From positions 1-31,199 of the forward strand of contig QGUY01000010.1 of assembly GCA_003242315.1 (NCBI GenBank): DNA of 31,199 nucleotides, in the 5' to 3' direction. Positions 7,524-16,512 of this stretch are shown in pieces (the stretch's first letter is position 1; each line of letters opens with the position of its first letter). This DNA comes from Bacteroidota bacterium (GTDB lineage Bacteria; Bacteroidota; Bacteroidia; Cytophagales; Cyclobacteriaceae). Below the pieces are notes generated by a model. The model saw only the letters and a list, made by a program, of their open reading frames with translations. It ran no database searches and was not told where the DNA came from. The position numbers and the translations under genes are program-made.

Positions 7524-8129
7524 TCACGAACTCCGCAGATCATGGAGCTTATTCCGCTCATCCTGCAATTCACGGGAAAGCTTCATTTGCTTTTCGAGGG
7601 CATTGCGTTTGTACTCTTCAAACTCATGACTGAGTGCTTCGGCGTTTTCGATCTTCTCACGCATAGAAGACTGTACCCACTTGACGCGGGCGACGAGGAG
7701 GCCGAGGAGAACAAGTAAGGCGAGGATAATAATGCCCACCGTGCTAAGGAAAACTGATTTCAGGAAGTCGATGCCCAGGACATTGATGTGGCTGCTGTCG
7801 TGTTCCATTTGAGCAACAGCTTCGTCCTTACTCTTCATGGCGGCGTTTACAGCAGCGACTTCATCCTGGAGTTTCTTGATTTGAGCCTGAGCTTCGCGCA
7901 GGGCTGCCTTTTGCGCCCTAAGGGAGTCCATGGTTATTTTCCACATCCCATCAAGGACGTAAGTACGAATAACTTTATACTCGGAGTAGGATTCCGACTT
8001 ATCGCGCATGATCGTAAACCGTTCCTGAAGGGTGGCTTCATTGGGCTCAAGAGCTTCGGCTGACCTTTGAGCGCGGCTATCTACAAAAAAAGTGAGGAAC
8101 GCAACAATCAGGAGAACGGTCCGCTTCAT
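7524..8129 (-). CDS. Exported coiled-coil membrane protein, function unknown
   Basis: A 201-residue protein. Residues 1-20 form a signal peptide (KRTVLLIVAFLTFFVDSRAQ). A helical, charge-rich stretch with KKLQDEVAAVNAAM-type heptads (about 65-110) follows, then one transmembrane helix (FLSTVGIIILALLVLLGLLV, about 129-148). A second coiled coil runs to the end (EEYKRNALEKQMKLSREL). The likely topology is a periplasmic coiled coil, one membrane pass and a cytoplasmic coiled coil. I recognise no enzymatic domain. Its neighbours give no clear functional link. It is probably transcribed from its own promoter at 8164-8194. Confidence 0.8.
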   Translation of the reverse strand: MKRTVLLIVAFLTFFVDSRAQRSAEALEPNEATLQERFTIMRDKSESYSEYKVIRTYVLDGMWKITMDSLRAQKAALREAQAQIKKLQDEVAAVNAAMKSKDEAVAQMEHDSSHINVLGIDFLKSVFLSTVGIIILALLVLLGLLVARVKWVQSSMREKIENAEALSHEFEEYKRNALEKQMKLSRELQDERNKLHDLRSS

Positions 8130-8163
8130 ATCATTTCAAAATTTTGGAAGGCTTTTCGCTTTG

Positions 8164-8194
8164 TAAACTTAAAATCCAAGTCAAATCAGCCCAA
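8164..8194 (-). promoter_or_regulatory. Possible promoter of the coiled-coil gene
   Basis: On the minus strand, TTG (8192-8194), a 20-bp spacer and TAAGTTTA (8164-8171), one mismatch from TAnnTTTG. It lies 34 bp upstream of the ATG at 8129. Confidence 0.4.
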
Positions 8195-8281
8195 TATAAA
8201 CCATTTAGGCTGGAAAATACGTCGATCAACGTAACCTCGTGTCGTTTAAAGGTTTATGCATTGCGCCAAGACTGCGGGGCA

Positions 8282-8880
8282 TCAGTCTTTCACAAAAATA
8301 AGGTCCGTATTCTGAACCTGCACTATCCGGGCGAAGAATTCCCTCAGATAGAAGTATTCCTGGTGGTTGTGCCGCACCTTCCTGGTCAACAGCCTGCTGA
8401 AAATCGTCACCCGCCGACCGTCGTTCTGGGCCTTCAGCATATAGTGCCCCCTTCCCGGGCAATACCAGTTCTACCTCCTCCGGCAGGTTCTTGAGCCGAA
8501 TGCCTTCCGGAAAATTCACGACGATAGTAATCCCTTCGTCCAGCGTCGTCCCAAAATCCACGGGATACAGTCCATCTGCCACACAAAGGGGTTCCGAACC
8601 GTCCGGTTCGCAAGGAAAGGATTCAACAGACCTGGTCACCGATAGCTACTCTTCACCTCTGCCTCATCGTATTTTTCAGTCAACACATTCTTGTTAGAGC
8701 GTTTCGTCTCCACGATAGAGCCGTCAGGGGCAAGTATGAATGAGGAAGCCTTTAATCCGATGAAGTCGATCTTGTTTTCATGCTTGGATAGCGGTACAGC
8801 GGAATTGAAATGTCGGCGAGCGACAGGGCCTCCTTTTTCAATATCTTGATACGAACGTGATACTCGAGAACGGTCGACAT
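8282..8880 (-). pseudogene. Decayed DUF3857/transglutaminase-domain protein
   Basis: Fragments of one Bacteroidota protein family are spread over two frames, with the middle missing. From 8880 the reading EYHVRIKILKKEALSLADIS matches the start of DUF3857. A frameshift near 8770-8785 is needed to continue with IGLKASSFILAPDGSIVETK. This piece stops at 8636. The next recognisable piece, GLYPVDFG...VVNFPEGIRLKNLPEE (about 8590-8460), belongs to the C-terminal domain. A second frameshift near 8440-8455, by a G run, leads to EYFYLREFFARIVQVQNTD and the stop at 8282. Full-length members are roughly 650 residues. The signal peptide, the rest of DUF3857 and the whole transglutaminase core are absent, so a deletion exceeding 1 kb is inferred. 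It cannot make a functional protein. The 8130-8938 stretch contains nothing else I can support apart from the promoter at 8164. Confidence 0.8.
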
Positions 8881-8938
8881 TTCGTCCTCCGCGAAGGAAA
8901 ATCACCCCTTTTTTCACAACCTTTGGCTGATTCTTACA

Positions 8939-9490
8939 TTGCAGACGCAATCAGATTATCCCGCAGTGAAAATTGGCTTGCTATCCGATACCCATGGATT
9001 CCTGGACCCGCGGGTCTTCGACTATTTTGCGGAATGCGATGAGATATGGCATGCCGGCGACATCGGCTCGACGGAAGTTGCCGACGCGCTCGAGAATTTC
9101 AAGACATTCCGGGCAGTGCACGGCAACATCGACGATCCCGCCATGCGGAGGCGCTATCCTGAGGACCTTTGGTTCGACTGCGAAGGAATCCTGATTTTAA
9201 TGACGCATATCGCCGGCAGCCCCCCGCGCTTCAACCCTCGTGTAAAGAAACTTCTTGCCGAGCGTAAGCCCGGCGTGCTGGTGTGCGGCCATTCGCACAT
9301 CCTTCGCGTCATGAAGGACGAAGCAACGAGCGTCATGTACCTGAATCCCGGCGCCGCCGGACATCACGGATTGCACCCGATACGCACCATGCTACGATTC
9401 GAAGCGCACGAAGGACGCCTCGCGCGTATGGAGGTTATCGAACTGGGGAAACGGGGACTGATCGAACCGACGACTACGCGTACTGATTGA
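8939..9490 (+). CDS. YfcE/MJ0936-type metallophosphoesterase
   Basis: A small (183-residue) calcineurin-like phosphodiesterase. All metal-ligand motifs of the family are present in order: SDTHG, HAGDIGS, VHGNID, MTHIAG and CGHSHI, followed by NPGAAGHHG. It should be a cytoplasmic Mn2+-dependent phosphodiesterase acting on small phosphodiesters; the physiological substrate is not known for most relatives. There is no ATG at the 5' end: the frame opens with TTG at 8939, and GTG at 8966, immediately before KIGLLSDTHG, is an alternative that gives a canonical-length protein. Its 3' end overlaps the convergent dnaN stop by 17 bp. Confidence 0.93.
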   Translation: MQTQSDYPAVKIGLLSDTHGFLDPRVFDYFAECDEIWHAGDIGSTEVADALENFKTFRAVHGNIDDPAMRRRYPEDLWFDCEGILILMTHIAGSPPRFNPRVKKLLAERKPGVLVCGHSHILRVMKDEATSVMYLNPGAAGHHGLHPIRTMLRFEAHEGRLARMEVIELGKRGLIEPTTTRTD

Positions 9491-10598
9491 GCATCACAGG
9501 CATCACCAGCATGAGGATATCCTCATTGGAGTCGGTACTTGCAGGAAGGATGACTCCAGCCTTGTTGGGTGCCGACATGGTAAGCTGAACGCGATCGACG
9601 TCGAGGTTCGACAGCATTTCGATAAGGAAGCGTGCGTTGAATCCGATCTCGATGTCTTCCCCTTCGTGTTCGCAGGAAAGGCGCTCATTTGCCTCGTTGG
9701 AGAAGTCGAGGTCTTCAGCCGAAATCTGCAGTTCGCTGCCTGTGATCTTGAGCCGTACCTGGTGTGTCGTCTTGTTCGCGTAAATTGAAATACGCTTCAG
9801 AGCGCCAAGCAGCTCAAGCCGGTCGATCGTCATCTTAATGCTATTGTTGACCGGAATTACATTTTCGAAATCCGGGAACCGTTCGTCGATAAGACGACAT
9901 ATCATTTTGATGTTGCCAAAGCGGAAGAACGCGTTCGACATGTTAAAGTCGAGGCTCACCGGCGTATTCTCCGTCGGCAACGTTGTCTTCAGCAGGTTCA
10001 ATGCCTTGCGTGGTATAATAATCGCGCTGCCGTTCTCAGAGGTTACATCTTTCCGTCTGTAACGAACTAGGCGATGGCCGTCGGTGGAAACGAACACCGT
10101 ATTCTTTTCGCCCAGGTTGATGTACACCCCCGTCATCGCAGGACGGAGTTCGTCGTTGCTGGTAGCAAAGATCGTATTGCTGATGGCGCGGGCGAGTACT
10201 TCCGAAGAAATCTCAGCGTAGAAGTCGTTCGATACGGACGGTACACGGGGGAAGTCCGTAGCATTTTCTCCGGAAAGCTTATAGCGGCCGTTGTCAGAAA
10301 TGATTTCGACGCTGTAGGAAGATTCATCGATAGAAAACGTCACCGGTTGCTCCGGAAGGTTTTTGAGGGTTTCCAAAAGAATCCGAGCGGGCACGGCAAT
10401 GCTGCCTTTTTCTTTGGACTCCACCTGCAACTCAGTAATCATACTCGTCTGGAGATCGGAGGCTGTGACCGTCAAGGTGCCTTTGTCCAACTCGAACAGG
10501 AAATTCTCAAGTATTGGAACAACTGGATTGGTAGTTATCACCCCGTTAATATTGGAGAGCTGCTTAAGCAGATACACGGAGTTTACGATGAATTTCAT
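9474..10598 (-). CDS. dnaN: DNA polymerase III subunit beta (sliding clamp)
   Basis: A 374-residue beta clamp, the usual length, starting MKFIVNSVYLLKQL and ending VMPVMLNQYA. Three clamp subdomains are expected at about 1-125, 130-245 and 248-374. The family signatures VPARILLETLKNLP, TDGHRLVRYRRK and the C-terminal MPVML, part of the partner-binding cleft, are all visible. The protein forms the dimeric ring that tethers the replicative polymerase. The gene is last in the minus-strand run gldA-gldF-gldG-DUF4340-dnaN. The 80-bp spacer before it contains TAACTTTA, one mismatch from a -7 box, so it may have a promoter of its own in addition to read-through. It is not next to dnaA or recF here. 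Confidence 0.98.
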   Translation of the reverse strand: MKFIVNSVYLLKQLSNINGVITTNPVVPILENFLFELDKGTLTVTASDLQTSMITELQVESKEKGSIAVPARILLETLKNLPEQPVTFSIDESSYSVEIISDNGRYKLSGENATDFPRVPSVSNDFYAEISSEVLARAISNTIFATSNDELRPAMTGVYINLGEKNTVFVSTDGHRLVRYRRKDVTSENGSAIIIPRKALNLLKTTLPTENTPVSLDFNMSNAFFRFGNIKMICRLIDERFPDFENVIPVNNSIKMTIDRLELLGALKRISIYANKTTHQVRLKITGSELQISAEDLDFSNEANERLSCEHEGEDIEIGFNARFLIEMLSNLDVDRVQLTMSAPNKAGVILPASTDSNEDILMLVMPVMLNQYA

Positions 10599-10678
10599 TC
10601 GTGGTTAGTGGTTATTGGTTGTTAGAGAGCCCTAAAGTTAGAAAGAAAACCGAATTTAGGAAACGCAAACCGGGGCGT

Positions 10679-11605
10679 CTAATTCGATCTAAACCAGGAC
10701 TTTTTCCGCAGAATCGCATCGATCTTATCGCGGTCAAAAACGCCCACCGCGGAGCTGTCGACAACGCCATAAACCGCGGAGCTATTCCCATCCCCGGAAT
10801 ACAGTTCAAGGTGGTAAGCGCGCCCTCCGACATCCTTGACCGTGACATTCATTAAAGCATTGAGCGACCGGATGCTGTCGGGGTCGGTTTCCATAAATTC
10901 GTTCGCCGTGAGAAAGGAGATGTTGTCCATGAAATCGTTAAGGCGTGTTGTATCAGCTTGCGCCATCCCGGGTATTACGGCCGCGTTTCCTTCACGAACC
11001 ACAGTAAATCCTCCGGCCGGATCGTTCGGGAAGGACGCTTCCAGCCCGCTGAAATTCATCCAGTTGAGCGAAAACACATGACGGTCTCTCCAGCCGGACG
11101 CCGGTAATTCAAAAATGCCGGAAACATAGACGCGGTAGCCCGGGATCACCATTACATAAGGTGTGTCGGAATCCGGCTCCCTGAAATAGGCTTCCGTTCG
11201 CGCCGCGTTTCCGCCTGCAAGGAAGGTCATCACCTCGTCACCGCCTGCGAAGAGCTCAACCCGAACCCCGGCACTATCCAGTTGGCGACTCACCACCTCG
11301 CGCATCCGCACCGCCACGGGCCTGCGCGCTTCCGCCTGCTGCAGCGTGGCAAAGAGGACGTCGATAAGATTTCCGTCTGCAAGGACCTCGTCGTTTACAC
11401 GCCACCGCGAACCACGCACCGCCAGATCGACCTTTCCACGTGGACCGGTGAGCACAACACGATCAACTGACGCCAGATCGTCGGGTCGGAACAAGTCTTT
11501 GTCGACATCGCTTCCGTCAGCATCCTTTACATAATACACACCAAAACAGGCGAGCACCAGGACCATTAGAGAAACAGCAAGGAAAATGTTTTTCTTTCTC
11601 TGCAT
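10679..11605 (-). CDS. DUF4340 domain-containing membrane-anchored protein
   Basis: A 308-residue protein with a single N-terminal transmembrane anchor (NIFLAVSLMVLVLACFGVYY) and a periplasmic DUF4340 region (SVDRVVLTGPRGKVDLAVRG, then SGWRDRHVFSLNWMNFSGLE). DUF4340 proteins often accompany GldG-like ABC auxiliary proteins, and this gene begins 3 bp after the gldG stop, so it is translated as part of the gld operon. It probably works with the GldAFG transporter, but no biochemical role is established that I know of. The start ATG at 11605 sits directly before a KK-rich n-region and the helix. Confidence 0.85.
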   Translation of the reverse strand: MQRKKNIFLAVSLMVLVLACFGVYYVKDADGSDVDKDLFRPDDLASVDRVVLTGPRGKVDLAVRGSRWRVNDEVLADGNLIDVLFATLQQAEARRPVAVRMREVVSRQLDSAGVRVELFAGGDEVMTFLAGGNAARTEAYFREPDSDTPYVMVIPGYRVYVSGIFELPASGWRDRHVFSLNWMNFSGLEASFPNDPAGGFTVVREGNAAVIPGMAQADTTRLNDFMDNISFLTANEFMETDPDSIRSLNALMNVTVKDVGGRAYHLELYSGDGNSSAVYGVVDSSAVGVFDRDKIDAILRKKSWFRSN

Positions 11606-11608
11606 ACG

Positions 11609-13291
11609 CTACACCCGTGCAAATTTTCTCTTTCTAAGCCACGCCCGCACCAGGCCAAACACAACGACCAGCACAACGGGCAAGCTCAGGTTTAACACCT
11701 GCCATTGCGTTTTTTCCCTGGAAGCCCGCGCACGATCCAGCGGCCTGATCCGAATCTCCTTGTCACGAACAGTGATCAACCCTTGCTCATCTGTAAGCCA
11801 GGCCATCAGGTTCATGAGCAGATCTTCGTTTGCGAAAGTATAATTCGTCATGGGATCGAATCCCAGCGGCTGAGCCTGTCCTGTTCGCGGATTGATCTCA
11901 CTCCGCGCGATGTCCCCATCGGAGATCACCACCAGCGAAGTGTGCACACTCGAATCCCGTCGACCCTCGGTGCTGACGCCATCCGGAGGGAACCGGTTCC
12001 GGTAAAGCGAGGTAAATCGCCCTTCGAGAAGGTAGCCAACGACACGGCTACCCGCGTTGAACTGGTCAGGTCGTACCTGCAGCAACTGATTGACCGTAAT
12101 GTTCGCAGGCAAGCCAACTACCCGCGTATACTGCGATGTAGTCATAATGGGAAGCTTGCGAACACCATCGGCACGTACGGTATCGATGCTGCTTACAAAG
12201 CGCGTGAGCGTCGCATCCAGGTTGCGCGTGGCGGGATGATCAGCGTAGTGATTGATCAAGGGAAAGAACGGCCAGTCCAGCATCTGCATCCTGGGCCTGT
12301 CGCCTGATTGTCCCGTGACAATCGGATACAACGCGGCATGGCGATCCTGAACGAGGTCATGATTGATTCTGACGCCATACCGGAACAACATGTCGTCCAG
12401 GTTTACATCGCGGGGCAATGCTACGGAGTGCTCGTACGTAGCGCTATCCATCGACGCATCGGATCGGTCGAGAAGGAACATTACCTTCCCACCGCGCATG
12501 ATGAACTGGTCGATCTTGTACTTGTCCGCCTCACTGAACGGCTCGGTAGGATTGTTGATAATCACTACCTGGTATCCATCCAGGTTGGATCGACGTGAAA
12601 GGTCGACCTTTCTCACGTCGTATAATTCCAGTAATGCGTTGTTGAAGCCTGCGATGTCAAGTGAGTCCAGCTGTCCATAACCCCTGAGCAGCCCTACCCT
12701 CTTCCGGTCGGTATTGAAAAGTTTGTAAATGGCGTTGGCTATTTCAAACTCTACTCCTTCTATCGATTGGTTTATCTCCTCCTCGGGTGATTGTGCGTTA
12801 CTGCCCTTCAGCAGCATCACACCTGTTTCGAAACCTCCGTAGGAGACGAGCGCACCAGGAAAAATCAGCTTGGCTGACGTCTCACCGTCTACGCGCTCCA
12901 CGACGTTCGTCGGTGTAATACCTTTTTCCGCAAGCTCGCGAATGAACTCGTTCTTCGCTTTCGCACTCATGGCCGCGGTAGGATCGACGAAGGTAAAATT
13001 GACTTTGTTGTTGGAGTAAATTCTGAACTCGTTCAGCGTCTCGCGAATCGCATTCTGAAAGCGGCGGAATCCTGCGTTGAGTTCACCCTCAAGATATACT
13101 TCCACGTAAACATCATCATCGAGGGACTCAAGCAATTCCCGGGTCGCTGGTTTGATGGTGTATCTTTTCTCTTCAGTGAGATCGATGCGGAAGAAACGGT
13201 CGGATGCAATCAGGTTGATTAACACGACCAGCGCGACGGCGTTGGCCAATTGCAACAGATCACCCAACTTTTTGTCTCCCCAGTTCACCAT
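11609..13291 (-). CDS. gldG: Gliding motility-associated ABC transporter auxiliary protein GldG
   Basis: A 560-residue protein with an N-terminal membrane helix (about 17-31, ANAVALVVLINLIAS), followed by FFRIDLTEEKRYTIKPATRELLESLDDDV, the characteristic opening of GldG. A large periplasmic domain of the ABC_transp_aux type, with VVIINNPTEPFSEADKYKID, follows. A C-terminal helix (LSLPVVLVVVFGLVRAWL) and a basic tail RKRKFARV close the protein. In Flavobacterium johnsoniae GldA, GldF and GldG form an ABC transporter reported to be needed for gliding. The start overlaps the end of gldF by 7 bp, showing translational coupling. Confidence 0.93.
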   Translation of the reverse strand: MVNWGDKKLGDLLQLANAVALVVLINLIASDRFFRIDLTEEKRYTIKPATRELLESLDDDVYVEVYLEGELNAGFRRFQNAIRETLNEFRIYSNNKVNFTFVDPTAAMSAKAKNEFIRELAEKGITPTNVVERVDGETSAKLIFPGALVSYGGFETGVMLLKGSNAQSPEEEINQSIEGVEFEIANAIYKLFNTDRKRVGLLRGYGQLDSLDIAGFNNALLELYDVRKVDLSRRSNLDGYQVVIINNPTEPFSEADKYKIDQFIMRGGKVMFLLDRSDASMDSATYEHSVALPRDVNLDDMLFRYGVRINHDLVQDRHAALYPIVTGQSGDRPRMQMLDWPFFPLINHYADHPATRNLDATLTRFVSSIDTVRADGVRKLPIMTTSQYTRVVGLPANITVNQLLQVRPDQFNAGSRVVGYLLEGRFTSLYRNRFPPDGVSTEGRRDSSVHTSLVVISDGDIARSEINPRTGQAQPLGFDPMTNYTFANEDLLMNLMAWLTDEQGLITVRDKEIRIRPLDRARASREKTQWQVLNLSLPVVLVVVFGLVRAWLRKRKFARV

Positions 13292-14013
13292 GATCGAGCG
13301 CTTAACACCACTTTGGTAGTTGACAACATGACAAATCCAACGCTGAAGAAGTAGATCAGATCGCGACTATCTACCAGTCCTTTTCCAATCGCTTCATAGT
13401 GATACAGCAGACCAAGTTGCCGGATGGCAAGCGCGTATTCCGACCACAGGTTTATCGCAGCGAGGCGGTCGAAGCCGGCGTAGAGAAAGAAACACAGAAA
13501 CGCAGCCGTGATAAACGCCACGATCTGGTTGGGCGTGATCGCAGAAGCAAGTATACCCACCGTGCAAAATACACCGCCAAGCAAAAGGAAACCAATGTAG
13601 GATCCCATGACACCTGCGCTGTCGATGTTACCGACCGGGTCACCCAGGCGGTAGATTGAAATGTAATACACCAGGGTCGGAATGAGCGACACGATCACGA
13701 GAAGAAAACAAGCCAGGAACTTTCCGAGGATGATGTCCCAATCCGTGACCGGACGCGTCAGCAACAACTCCATAGTACCTGCCTTGCGCTCTTCGGCAAA
13801 GCTCTTCATAGTGATGGCAGGAATAAGAAACATGAAGACGTATGGTCCGAGCATGAAGAGCGTGCTCATATCAGCATAGCCGTAGGCCAGTACTGAAGTG
13901 TCGGGGAACACCCACATCAGAAGTCCCATAGCCGTCAGAAATACGCCGATGACGATATAGGCGATGAGTGAGTTTAGAAAGCTATTGAATTCCTTAGACA
14001 GAACCTGGATCAT
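13285..14013 (-). CDS. gldF: Gliding motility-associated ABC transporter permease GldF
   Basis: A 242-residue ABC-2 type permease with about six hydrophobic helices. The N-terminal MIQVLSKEFNSFLNSLIAYI and the motif SFAEERKAGTMELLLTRPV between helices 2 and 3 are hallmarks of the GldF/ABC-2 group. The helices after VTDWDIILGKFLACFLL complete the pore. It is the membrane partner of GldA and GldG. The start overlaps the gldA stop by 4 bp (ATGA-type) and the end overlaps the gldG start by 7 bp, so the three genes form one tightly coupled operon. Confidence 0.94.
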   Translation of the reverse strand: MIQVLSKEFNSFLNSLIAYIVIGVFLTAMGLLMWVFPDTSVLAYGYADMSTLFMLGPYVFMFLIPAITMKSFAEERKAGTMELLLTRPVTDWDIILGKFLACFLLVIVSLIPTLVYYISIYRLGDPVGNIDSAGVMGSYIGFLLLGGVFCTVGILASAITPNQIVAFITAAFLCFFLYAGFDRLAAINLWSEYALAIRQLGLLYHYEAIGKGLVDSRDLIYFFSVGFVMLSTTKVVLSARSW

Positions 14014-14936
14014 GCTTGCTGTGATTGAAGCGTGAGGTCACGGAACACATCCTCCAGCGATCCTTCCTCCTGGCGTAAGCCCAGAAGCGGAAGGTTGTGG
14101 TCAGCGGCATACCGAAAAATTTCAGGGCGCGGATCGGCGCCCTCGGCAGGTGTTATCCTGCAGCGGTTGCCATCAAGCATATCGACCGCAGCGACACCCG
14201 GTATCCGACTGAGTTCGCCCAAATCCGCTGGAGCACCGAATTCGACGACGATCGCCGGTTTGCGCGACGCGTGTGCCAGCAGACGATCGAGTTTGTCGTC
14301 GGCGACAAGCTTACCCTTGTTGATGACGACGACACGATCGCACAATGCTTGCACCTCCTGCAGGATATGGGTAGAAAAAATTACTGTCTTGTCGCGACTG
14401 GTTTCGCGAATGAGTTTTCGGATTTCAAGAATCTGATTCGGATCAAGCCCCGATGTGGGTTCATCAAGGATTACCACACGCGGATCGTGAAGCAACGCTT
14501 GTGCGAGGCCTACGCGCTGCCGGTAACCTTTTGACAACATCTCGATGCGTTTATGTCGTTCAGCTGTCAGTCCACACACTTCAATGATACGATCCACCGC
14601 AGACGTAAGCGTACGACCGCGCATACCGTAGAACCGGCCAACGAAACGCAGGTACTCCCGAACGTAAAGATCAGTATAGAGCGGATTGTGTTCGGGAAGG
14701 TAGCCGATGATACGTTTAATCTTTTGAGGATAACGACTCACGTCAAGGCCTTCAACCAGTACGCTTCCAGACGTTGGTGGAAGGTACGTCGTCGCGATCT
14801 TCATCGTGGTCGACTTGCCAGCGCCATTCGGTCCGAGAAATCCTACGATCTCTCCGCGCCCCACTTCGAACGAGATGTTGTCGACAGCACGTTGTCGTCC
14901 GTAGATCTTGGTGAGGTTCCTGATTTGCAACGTCAT
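14010..14936 (-). CDS. gldA: Gliding motility-associated ABC transporter ATP-binding protein GldA
   Basis: A 308-residue ABC ATPase, cytoplasmic. The Walker A motif GPNGAGKST is at residues 35-43, the signature reads LSKGYRQRVG, Walker B with the catalytic Glu is VVILDEPTSGLD, and the switch His lies in STHIL. The C-terminal ~80 residues (from KPAIVVEFGAPAD) form the extra domain of GldA-type ATPases. It opens the gldAFG-DUF4340 run. A promoter with a perfect -7 box lies 13 bp upstream of the ATG. In F. johnsoniae gldA lies apart from gldFG as far as I recall; here the three genes are contiguous. Confidence 0.94.
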   Translation of the reverse strand: MTLQIRNLTKIYGRQRAVDNISFEVGRGEIVGFLGPNGAGKSTTMKIATTYLPPTSGSVLVEGLDVSRYPQKIKRIIGYLPEHNPLYTDLYVREYLRFVGRFYGMRGRTLTSAVDRIIEVCGLTAERHKRIEMLSKGYRQRVGLAQALLHDPRVVILDEPTSGLDPNQILEIRKLIRETSRDKTVIFSTHILQEVQALCDRVVVINKGKLVADDKLDRLLAHASRKPAIVVEFGAPADLGELSRIPGVAAVDMLDGNRCRITPAEGADPRPEIFRYAADHNLPLLGLRQEEGSLEDVFRDLTLQSQQA

Positions 14937-14949
14937 AGCTGAGGCCGCA

Positions 14950-14980
14950 CAAAACTATGAAATCGTACGATAGGCAACAA
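14950..14980 (-). promoter_or_regulatory. Promoter of the gldA-gldF-gldG operon
   Basis: On the minus strand, TAGTTTTG (14950-14957) matches TAnnTTTG exactly. TTG triplets at 14975-14977 (17-bp spacer) and 14978-14980 (20-bp spacer) can serve as the -33 element. Only 13 bp separate the -7 box from the ATG, so the leader is very short. Confidence 0.65.
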
Positions 14981-15032
14981 CCCGCCCAAATCTCCGCAGC
15001 GTACGCCACACTCCCGTGTCGACCGATCGAAA

Positions 15033-15040
15033 TAAATTTG
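15033..15040 (+). promoter_or_regulatory. Possible -7 box for the thioredoxin-like gene
   Basis: TAAATTTG matches the Bacteroidota -7 consensus and lies 47 bp before the ATG at 15088, but I see no TTG/TTTG at the expected 17-23 bp upstream. Confidence 0.4.
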
Positions 15041-15087
15041 CAATTCCAGCACGGAATTTGAGAGATTTGTAATGTAATGAACCCTTC

Positions 15088-16512
15088 ATGCGCATTAGTT
15101 TAGTCGTTTTGGCACTATTGTCGTCGCTGCCGCTTCTCGGTCAGCAAGGCTACGACCTCCAGTTCAGGATCAAAGGGCTCCGTGATACAACGGTCTGGCT
15201 CGGGTACTATTATGGAGAGAGTACCTATCGTCGGGACACAGCGGTAGTAGACCGCAACGGCGAATTTCGCTTTAAGGGATCAGAGACCCTGCCTCAGGGC
15301 GTCTACCTTATTGCAATCAACAAGACACGGTTACTTGAGTTCGCAGTGGGAGTCGACCAGCAGTTCAGGCTGGAGACGGACACGTCGGGGTATATCGAGC
15401 ACATGAAGGTTACGGGCGACATTGACAACACGATCTTTTTCGAGAACATGCGCTTCAATAAAGCGCGTCATGATGAAGCCCAGCCTTTCGTCGCAGTTGT
15501 TCAAGACAGCACTGCATCTGACGAAGCAAAAAAATCCGCGCGGGAGAAGCTCGATGCCGTGAACGCCAGCGTTGCCGACTATCACGAAAAGATCATTCGC
15601 GAACATCCCGGCACCATCACAAGCAAAATCTTCCAGGCGACGCGGCCACTCAAGGCACCCGAACCACCCAGGCGACCCGATGGGAGCATTGATTCGACAT
15701 TTCAGCTCAAATGGTATCGTGAGCATTTCTTTGACAACTTCGATCTTGCTGACGATGCCTTGATCCGCATGCCCAAGCCTTTCTACCGCGAAAAGGTCTA
15801 CGAATACCTTGATAAACTCTATGCGCCGGATCCCGATACCGTCAAACGCGCCATAGAGTTCATGGTAAGCAAGGCGAAAAAGAATCCGGAGACTTACAAG
15901 TACCTTATTTTCCAACTCGTCCTGAAATACCAAAACCCCGACATCATGGGGCTTGACGCGGTGTTCGTCTATCTCAATGATACTTACTTCGCCACCGGCG
16001 AAATGGATTACTGGGCGAATGAGCAGATGAAGAAAAACATGCGGCAGCATGCTGACCGACTTCGCAAGAGCCTGTTGGGAAACACGGGGCCCAACCTCAT
16101 CATGCAGGACGTCAACTTCAAGCCTCGCGCACTGTATGATATCAAGTCGAAGTACACTATAATCTATTTCTTCGACCCCGACTGCAGCCATTGCCGTCAG
16201 GAGACGCCGAAGCTGGTCGCCTTCTACGAGAAGAACAAAGCCCGCTTCGACGTGGAAGTGTTTGCCGTTTCATCGGATACATCGATGGCCAAAATGGCCA
16301 ATTATATAAAGGAGATGGGGATGAAATGGATTACGGTGAACGGTCCCCGTACATACGTTGGCCCCTACCAGGATCTGTACGATTCCGTACAGTATCCGAC
16401 TATTTATGTACTGGATAACAGAAAGAAGATCATCGCGAAGAAGATTCCCGCTGATAAACTCGAAGACTTTCTCGCCCATTACGAAAAGCGCCAGAAAGCG
16501 GGCCAGCTGTAG
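15088..16512 (+). CDS. Secreted thioredoxin-like protein with DUF4369/DUF5106-type N-terminus
   Basis: A 474-residue exported protein. A signal peptide (MRISLVVLALLSSLPLLGQ) is followed by a DUF4369-like beta domain (about 20-130, with GLRDTTVWLGYYYGES). A long helical middle of the DUF5106 type (about 150-340) follows, then a C-terminal thioredoxin fold. The redox motif is C366-S-H-C369 in FFDPDCSHCRQETPKL, and the cis-Pro loop is QYPTIYVLD. Such proteins act in the periplasm in disulfide exchange, often in cytochrome maturation or protein folding. No redox partner gene is next to it. It is divergent from gldA with 151 bp between them. Confidence 0.88.
   Translation: MRISLVVLALLSSLPLLGQQGYDLQFRIKGLRDTTVWLGYYYGESTYRRDTAVVDRNGEFRFKGSETLPQGVYLIAINKTRLLEFAVGVDQQFRLETDTSGYIEHMKVTGDIDNTIFFENMRFNKARHDEAQPFVAVVQDSTASDEAKKSAREKLDAVNASVADYHEKIIREHPGTITSKIFQATRPLKAPEPPRRPDGSIDSTFQLKWYREHFFDNFDLADDALIRMPKPFYREKVYEYLDKLYAPDPDTVKRAIEFMVSKAKKNPETYKYLIFQLVLKYQNPDIMGLDAVFVYLNDTYFATGEMDYWANEQMKKNMRQHADRLRKSLLGNTGPNLIMQDVNFKPRALYDIKSKYTIIYFFDPDCSHCRQETPKLVAFYEKNKARFDVEVFAVSSDTSMAKMANYIKEMGMKWITVNGPRTYVGPYQDLYDSVQYPTIYVLDNRKKIIAKKIPADKLEDFLAHYEKRQKAGQL

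Noticed and set aside
10599..10678. Regulatory element in the spacer before dnaN
   Set aside because: It contains GGTTAGTGGTTATTGGTTGTTAG-like repetition in part and one imperfect -7 box; no convincing -33 box or operator.
15331..16191. 286-residue minus-strand frame
   Set aside because: Shadow of the thioredoxin-like gene; no motif of its own.
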